Virus record (IMG/VR): IMGVR_UViG_3300025732_000247
Coordinates: 1 to 25,241 of that record
Source: a virus
Strand: one strand, 5' to 3'
DNA length: 25,241 bases
Shown here: positions 20,690 to 25,241 of the stretch, one piece after another
How the letters are laid out: every line of letters begins with the position of its first letter
Position numbering within the stretch: position 1 is the stretch's first letter
Notes under the pieces: model-generated
What the model saw: the letters and a program-made list of their open reading frames with translations, nothing else
Database searches by the model: none
Told to the model about the DNA's origin: nothing
Position numbers and translations under genes: made by a program

Positions 20690-21211
20690 ATGGCACTCTG
20701 GGGAAATAACGATGCAGTAGGTGCTGGTGGTACAGTAACATTAAATTATGCCACTGGCGTTGTAACTGGAAGCGGCACTACATTTGGACAAACTGGTGCT
20801 GCTCAAGAAGGTGATGTAATTAGATTTGGTAATCGTGCTGGAATCTATTTTGGTGATGCTGTAATTGTAAGTATCGCTAGCACAACCTCTCTCACAATTG
20901 GATCAACTGCTGGTTTGAGTGGAGTTGCCATCGCAGGAACTAGTTTCAAAGTTTCTCAACTTCCAAAGTACACTGTTCTTGATTCTAAGTATAGTGAAGC
21001 ATCTTGGGGAACAGATGATTCCTATGTTTATGGTGTTGCTGATGGTGGTATTGCCGCTGCTCAAGGAACATCATATGCCCTAACTCATGAAGGTTGGGTT
21101 GGTGTTACTACATATATGGGAACTGAAGGCGGACTGAGAGTAAAGACTGAGACTCTTGTTGCTATGTCGGGAATTACAACTGGTAACGCACCTACATTCC
21201 CACCTGCATGA
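20690..21211 (+). CDS. Probable virion structural protein (MALWGN family)
   Basis: The 173-residue protein begins M-A-L-W-G-N-N-D, a start I know from cyanophage virion proteins. It is rich in Gly, Ala, Thr, Ser and Val, with alternating strand-like segments (G-T-V-T-L-N-Y-A-T-G-V-V-T-G-S-G), and no charged linkers, membrane segments or protease-like sites. This composition is typical of exposed beta-rich capsid decoration or tail proteins. GGAAG lies upstream of the ATG. The perfect late promoter and isolated transcription start suggest high expression. Its exact place in the virion cannot be told. It is followed, with no terminator, by a small gene at 21218. Confidence 0.8.
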   Translation: MALWGNNDAVGAGGTVTLNYATGVVTGSGTTFGQTGAAQEGDVIRFGNRAGIYFGDAVIVSIASTTSLTIGSTAGLSGVAIAGTSFKVSQLPKYTVLDSKYSEASWGTDDSYVYGVADGGIAAAQGTSYALTHEGWVGVTTYMGTEGGLRVKTETLVAMSGITTGNAPTFPPA

Positions 21212-21217
21212 TAGTAT

Positions 21218-21610
21218 ATGATTTTTAATGAATTGAATGAGGATAATTTCCTCTTATTCGCAATTAAAAATTATGAGAATCCTCAAGCAGTAACGCGAGA
21301 GGATTTTGATAAGGACTTAAATCACTTTAAGTATATTAAAAGATTATTGAAACGATATAAGAATAGTGGACAGTTAAAAACTCACCTTCTTCTTAATCAT
21401 TTTATTATTCTTTATAATATTTTTGGTGAGGCAACAACTCCAATGCTATTTTTCAAAATAGAAAAAGAGTTGTGGTCTTCTATGAAAACTTTTATAATAT
21501 TTTTGGGTAAACTGCCAGAATATCCAAAAACATATATTCATGATATTCAGGTTGATCTGTATTGTTTATCCGAACTTTATAAAATCTATAATGGAAAAGA
21601 AGAAGATTGA
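21218..21610 (+). CDS. Conserved phage protein of unknown function (DUF7207-like)
   Basis: The 130-residue protein fits a family widespread in tailed phages. Its pattern is F-N-E-L-N-E-D-N-F-L-L-F-A, a Y-E-N-P-Q-A segment, F-K-Y-I-K-R-L-L-K-R-Y near 38-48, L-L-L-N-H-F-I-I-L-Y-N-I-F-G near 57-70, and F-F-K-I-E near 77. It is all-helical, with no catalytic motif known to me. The family name is from memory and not certain. It starts seven bases after the structural gene and overlaps the next by 20 bases. A Shine-Dalgarno sequence is not apparent. Confidence 0.75.
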   Translation: MIFNELNEDNFLLFAIKNYENPQAVTREDFDKDLNHFKYIKRLLKRYKNSGQLKTHLLLNHFIILYNIFGEATTPMLFFKIEKELWSSMKTFIIFLGKLPEYPKTYIHDIQVDLYCLSELYKIYNGKEED

Positions 21611-21815
21611 CCGAATTATAGACTTAGTAAAATCTCATCTTTATGAAGAGATGCCTACTATGTCTATGGGTAATGGAAAAATTGCTGGTAGTGTTGAAGC
21701 GGGTGATGATCCTCCTGTAAGAAAAAGAAAAAGACAGTACATGTCTGGTGGTCGTGGTAGCAGAAAATTCTGGTTAGACTATCTCAAATCCTCCAACAGA
21801 AATGGAACAAGTTAA
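21591..21815 (+). CDS. Small basic conserved phage protein
   Basis: The 74-residue protein contains a helical start (M-E-K-K-K-I-D-R-I-I-D-L-V), an E-M-P-T-M-S-M-G-N-G-K-I-A-G segment, P-P-V-R-K-R-K-R and G-G-R-G-S-R-K-F-W-L-D-Y-L near the end. This pattern recurs in T4-like cyanophages. The ATG at 21591 was chosen over an upstream in-frame start at 21540, which lies deep in the previous gene; it still overlaps by 20 bases. It overlaps the next gene by 14 bases. The function is unknown. Confidence 0.75.
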   Translation: MEKKKIDRIIDLVKSHLYEEMPTMSMGNGKIAGSVEAGDDPPVRKRKRQYMSGGRGSRKFWLDYLKSSNRNGTS

Positions 21816-22182
21816 GGTTGCAATACTGGAACAAAAGATTGAAGATGTAAAAGATATTATTATTAAGATTGATAATGCTATTGAAAAACTTAGTGAAGTA
21901 AATAGTAACGTGAGTAAGATGCTCGCGGTACATGAAGAAAGGATTACCAAGCAAGAAGAAACTGACAACATACTCTTTGCTAAAATTGACAAACTCCGTG
22001 ATAAAGTTGACAGGGATTATGACAGCATTGTGTCAAGAGTACAATCTATAGAAAAAAGAGTGTGGATGGCAATTGGTGCAATTGCTTGTATATCTTTTAT
22101 ACTTAACAATGCTCGTGCGATTCAAATCTTGACACCACAACCTCAAAGTTCTATAATGGAGAGCAGGAACTTTAAGGTTTAG
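21802..22182 (+). CDS. XhlA-like protein: coiled coil plus C-terminal membrane segment
   Basis: The 126-residue protein has a long heptad-patterned coiled coil (about residues 5-88, rich in Ile, Leu, Val, Glu, Lys and Asp), then one membrane segment at about 89-110 (V-W-M-A-I-G-A-I-A-C-I-S-F-I-L). The last ~16 residues are polar. This is the architecture of the haemolysin XhlA family, which in some phages helps holin-endolysin lysis, though family membership is inferred from layout alone. A structural or membrane-anchoring role is also possible. It overlaps the previous gene by 14 bases. The consensus promoter for gp61 (22129-22157) lies inside its 3' end. Confidence 0.75.
   Translation: MEQVKVAILEQKIEDVKDIIIKIDNAIEKLSEVNSNVSKMLAVHEERITKQEETDNILFAKIDKLRDKVDRDYDSIVSRVQSIEKRVWMAIGAIACISFILNNARAIQILTPQPQSSIMESRNFKV
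22129..22157 (+). promoter_or_regulatory. Perfect-consensus sigma70-type promoter for gp61/nrdA
   Basis: TTGACA (22129-22134), a 17-bp spacer and TATAAT (22152-22157): both boxes and the spacing are ideal. It lies in the end of the XhlA-like gene. The expected start is near 22164, 21 bases before the gp61 ATG. Confidence 0.75.
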
Positions 22183-22184
22183 TT

Positions 22185-23153
22185 ATGGATTTTGTTGATG
22201 TTAAATACATCAATTTGATATCTGCACGGTTTCAAAAGTTTAAAAAGATAAAGAATAATCTTTATAACTTCAGATGTCCTATTTGTGGCGATTCCCAGAA
22301 AAATAAGAGCAAAGCAAGAGGATATCTATATCAAGTAAAGAATAATACAAACTTCAAGTGTCATAATTGCGGAGTCAATATCTCCTTTAATAATTTTCTA
22401 AAGCAAATTGACTCAGTAATTTACAAGCAATATACTTTTGAAAAATTTAAGGATGGTAAAACTGGTAGAAACTTTACTGCAGAAGAACCAGTATTTAAGT
22501 TTGAAACTCCAAAATTTAAACCAAAGTTAGATCTACTAAAAGCATCTGAAAATGCTGATGCAAAAAAATATCTAGAAAGTAGAAAACTTAATCCGGATAA
22601 ATTTTATTACACTGACCAATTTAAATCGTGGACAAATTCTCTAAAAGATGTCTTCGATGATACAACTAAAGATGAACCTAGGATTATCATTCCTTTGTTC
22701 TATCAAAATACCCTTATTGGATTTCAAGGAAGAGCACTTGGTCCTAGCAAGGTTAAATATATTACCGTAATGCTTAACGATGACGCACCAAAAATCTACG
22801 GTCTCGATGAGATTGAAAAAAACAAAACTGTATACATCACAGAAGGTCCATTCGACTCCACTTTCATTTCAAACGCGATTGCTCTTTGTGGAGCTGACGG
22901 TGATATTAGTAAGTGGGGTATTAGCGATTGTGTTTGGATCTATGATAACGAACCACGTAATGCAGAAATCCACAACAGAATCTCCCGTGTCATTGACAGA
23001 GGTGAGAAAGTTGTGATTTGGCCATCTTCTTTGAGGGAGAAGGACGTTAATGATATGATTTTATCTGGACTGAATGTTAAGTCTGTGATAGAATCAAATA
23101 CATATTCTGGACTAGAAGCAAAACTTAAATTTACTACTTGGAAGAAAATATGA
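22185..23153 (+). CDS. gp61: gp61 DNA primase
   Basis: The 322-residue protein is the T4-type primase that lays RNA primers for lagging-strand synthesis and partners with gp41. An N-terminal zinc-binding domain has C31-x2-C34 and C59-x2-C62 (C-P-I-C-G-D and C-H-N-C-G). The Toprim-type catalytic core has T-E220-G-P-F-D at 219-224 and Y-D254-N-E256 further on. Between them, I-I-I-P-L-F-Y and F-Q-G-R-A-L-G near 165-185 are family-typical. The ATG at 22185 is two bases after the preceding stop codon. The stop codon overlaps the nrdA ATG (ATGA). It has its own consensus promoter immediately upstream. Confidence 0.94.
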   Translation: MDFVDVKYINLISARFQKFKKIKNNLYNFRCPICGDSQKNKSKARGYLYQVKNNTNFKCHNCGVNISFNNFLKQIDSVIYKQYTFEKFKDGKTGRNFTAEEPVFKFETPKFKPKLDLLKASENADAKKYLESRKLNPDKFYYTDQFKSWTNSLKDVFDDTTKDEPRIIIPLFYQNTLIGFQGRALGPSKVKYITVMLNDDAPKIYGLDEIEKNKTVYITEGPFDSTFISNAIALCGADGDISKWGISDCVWIYDNEPRNAEIHNRISRVIDRGEKVVIWPSSLREKDVNDMILSGLNVKSVIESNTYSGLEAKLKFTTWKKI

Positions 23154-25241
23154 GCAACGGCACCAAAGTTAAAAAGCGTGATGGGCGTATTGAGTCTCTT
23201 GACCTAGACAAGATGCATTTGATGGTTGAAGAGGCATGTAAGGGTCTTGCAGGGGTCTCTGCAAGTCAAGTTGAAATGAAGTCTGGTATTCAATTTTATG
23301 ATGGAATTTCTACAGGAGAAATTCAAGAAATTCTAATTCGCTCTGCTTCTGATTTGATTGATCTAGACCACCCCAACTACCAATATGTTGCTGCAAGGCT
23401 ACTTCTCTTTGCTGTTCGTAAGCAACTTTATGGGAAGATGAAGGAACTTCCTACTCTGGAGCAGCACATTATTGAGTGTGTATCAGCAGAAGTTTATGAT
23501 CATGATATCTATAATAAGTACTCTCAAGAAGAGATTGCAAAGGCTAATAGTTACATTGATCATGATCGTGACTATCTCTTCACTTATGCGGGTCTACGTC
23601 AGGTCGTTGATAAGTACCTCGTGCAGGATAGAAGCAGTGGTGGAGTATATGAAACTCCACAGTTTATGTACATGATGATTGCTTTGACTATCTTTGCAGA
23701 GTATCCAAAAGAAACCAGAATGTCATACGTTAGGAGATACTATGACGCAATCTCAAAGCACAAAATCAACATTCCAACCCCCATCATGGCGGGAGTGCGA
23801 ACTCCGCTTAGACAATTTGCTAGCTGTGTCCTTGTTGACGTTGATGACACCCTCGATAGTATCTTTACTAGCGATATGGCTATTGGCAGATATGTTGCAC
23901 AAAGGGCGGGCATCGGTATTAACGCAGGTCGAATCCGTGGTATCAATAGTAAAATTAGAGGCGGTGAAGTCCAGCACACTGGCGTTGTACCGTTTCTCAA
24001 AAAGTTTGAAGCAACTGTCCGTTGCTGTACGCAAAATGGCATACGAGGCGGAAGCGCAACAGTCCACTTCCCGATCTGGCACCAAGAAATCGAAGACATT
24101 CTAGTTCTTAAGAATAACAAAGGAACTGAAGACAACCGAGTTCGCAAACTTGATTACTCTATCCAAATTTCTAAGTTGTTCTATGAAAGATTTATTCAAG
24201 ACGGTGAGATTACGCTTTTCTCCCCACATGATGTACCTGGACTTTATGATCGCTTTGGACTCGATGGTTTTGATGAGCTCTACTGTTCATATGAAAAAGA
24301 TTCGTCCATTCCGAAAAAGACTGTTAAGGCACAAGAACTCATCCTTAACCTTCTTAAAGAACGTGCGGAAACGGGTCGTGTCTACATTATGAATATTGAC
24401 CACTGCAATTCCCATTCCTCATTTAAGGATAAAGTGAACATGTCAAATCTCTGTCAAGAGATTACTCTACCCACTGATCCTCTTCAACATATTGATGGTG
24501 AAGGAGAAATTGCACTTTGTATTCTTTCTGCTATTAATGTTGGTAAAGTTAAGTCTGATGATGAACTTGAAGATCTTTGTGACCTTTCTGTTCGTGGACT
24601 AGAAGAGTTGATTGACTATCAGAAATATCCCGTAGCAGCGGCAGAAATCGCCACTAAGGCACGTCGTTCTCTTGGTATAGGATTTATTGGTCTTGCACAC
24701 TATTTGGCAAAACTTGGATACAATTATGATTCACAGGAATCCTGGGATGCTGTTCATGGACTCTCTGAGTCTTTCCAGTTTTATCTACTAAAAGCATCAA
24801 ACCAACTTGCTAAAGAAAAGGGTTATTGTGAATACTTTGGACGCACTAAGTATGCCGATGGCATTCTTCCTATTGATACATACAAAAAGGATGTAGACGA
24901 AATTTCATCTATTAAGTATCAACATGATTGGGAAGGTCTTCGAGCATCTATCCTGGAGCATGGTCTCCGACACAGCACACTGTCCGCACAGATGCCTTCA
25001 GAGAGCAGCTCCGTTGTGTCAAACGCAACCAATGGAATTGAACCTCCTCGCGGGTTCTTGTCCATTAAGAAAAGTAAGAAAGGGCCACTCAAACAGATTG
25101 TTCCCCAGTATCATACTCTTAAGAATGCTTACACGCTTCTTTGGGATATGCCTAGCAATACTGGTTATATCAATATTGTTGCTGTTATGCAAAAGTTCTT
25201 TGATCAAGCGATTTCTGGAAACTGGTCGTATAATCCAGAGA
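23150..25241 (+). CDS. nrdA: NrdA, class Ia ribonucleotide reductase large subunit (3' truncated by the window)
   Basis: The frame starts at the ATG overlapping the gp61 stop codon and stays open to the end of the window: 697 codons, with about 60-70 missing by comparison with E. coli NrdA (761). It reduces ribonucleoside diphosphates to deoxyribonucleotides with the NrdB radical subunit, supplying phage DNA synthesis. Key residues are present: the redox pair Cys226 (F-A-S-C-V-L) and Cys457 (I-A-L-C-I-L-S), and N433-L-C435-Q-E437, holding the thiyl-radical Cys, Asn and Glu. A-T-N-G-I-E-P-P-R-G near residue 626 is also typical. The N-terminus resembles the ATP-cone region (K-K-R-D-G-R-I-E). 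nrdB is expected downstream, outside the window. No intron or homing endonuclease is seen within it. Confidence 0.96.
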   Translation, partial: MSNGTKVKKRDGRIESLDLDKMHLMVEEACKGLAGVSASQVEMKSGIQFYDGISTGEIQEILIRSASDLIDLDHPNYQYVAARLLLFAVRKQLYGKMKELPTLEQHIIECVSAEVYDHDIYNKYSQEEIAKANSYIDHDRDYLFTYAGLRQVVDKYLVQDRSSGGVYETPQFMYMMIALTIFAEYPKETRMSYVRRYYDAISKHKINIPTPIMAGVRTPLRQFASCVLVDVDDTLDSIFTSDMAIGRYVAQRAGIGINAGRIRGINSKIRGGEVQHTGVVPFLKKFEATVRCCTQNGIRGGSATVHFPIWHQEIEDILVLKNNKGTEDNRVRKLDYSIQISKLFYERFIQDGEITLFSPHDVPGLYDRFGLDGFDELYCSYEKDSSIPKKTVKAQELILNLLKERAETGRVYIMNIDHCNSHSSFKDKVNMSNLCQEITLPTDPLQHIDGEGEIALCILSAINVGKVKSDDELEDLCDLSVRGLEELIDYQKYPVAAAEIATKARRSLGIGFIGLAHYLAKLGYNYDSQESWDAVHGLSESFQFYLLKASNQLAKEKGYCEYFGRTKYADGILPIDTYKKDVDEISSIKYQHDWEGLRASILEHGLRHSTLSAQMPSESSSVVSNATNGIEPPRGFLSIKKSKKGPLKQIVPQYHTLKNAYTLLWDMPSNTGYINIVAVMQKFFDQAISGNWSYNPE

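Noticed and set aside
22408-22436. TTGACT-N17-TATACT inside gp61
   Set aside because: It matches the promoter pattern well but lies mid-gene, about 700 bases before nrdA, with no gene start nearby. Chance is likely in A/T-rich coding DNA.

Overview
This window is a segment of a T4-like cyanomyophage genome (Caudoviricetes, the T4-type phages of marine Synechococcus/Prochlorococcus). The evidence is a T4-type replisome (gp45, gp44, gp62, regA, gp43, uvsX, gp41, gp61 and nrdA) mixed with genes typical of cyanophages (cobS, mazG, an Hsp20 homologue and modular late 'structural' proteins). All recognisable genes lie on the + strand. They are tightly packed: gene ends commonly overlap by ATGA, GTGA or TGATG, and no non-coding gap exceeds about 160 bases. 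The host genus cannot be fixed from sequence alone.

Layout. 1-727: the end of an unidentified gene and two small genes. 792-1895: cobS, a MoxR-type AAA+ ATPase. 1951-6526: a replication cluster holding a DUF3310-like protein, gp45 clamp, two small phage proteins, gp44 clamp loader, a small membrane protein, a Dam-type DNA methylase, gp62 and regA. 6686-7117: hsp20 as a stand-alone unit. 7215-13939: two small possibly Sm-like proteins, gp43 DNA polymerase, a 54-residue protein, uvsX recombinase, an aspartyl/asparaginyl beta-hydroxylase-like oxygenase, gp41 helicase, mazG and a small protein. 14001-21211: a late-gene island with large modular proteins, a lone tRNA-Ala(TGC), a protein carrying a nucleotidyltransferase domain, two tiny proteins and an abundant-virion-protein-like gene. 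21218-25241: three small conserved phage proteins (one XhlA-like), gp61 primase and the first ~697 codons of nrdA, which runs off the end.

Regulation is unusually readable. Six TTGACA/T-N17-TATAAT-like promoters all have exactly 17-bp spacers and sit just upstream of gp45, gp44, gp43, mazG, tRNA-Ala and gp61 units. T4-type late motifs (TATAAATA and CTAAATA/AATAAATA variants) precede the late genes. Several intrinsic terminators are fused to the next promoter, sometimes with the -35 box inside the hairpin.

The most interesting idea is that four late proteins (from 219, 14001, 16555 and 17870) begin with short segments resembling the capsid-targeting sequences of T4 internal head proteins. Each has a (L/I)-x-E|(A/G) prohead-protease-like site: IAE|G, LDE|A, LSE|A and IAE|A. 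If real, these are internal head proteins, and the nucleotidyltransferase would be an enzyme packaged in the capsid and possibly injected with the DNA, as T4 Alt is. This is inference and needs virion proteomics.
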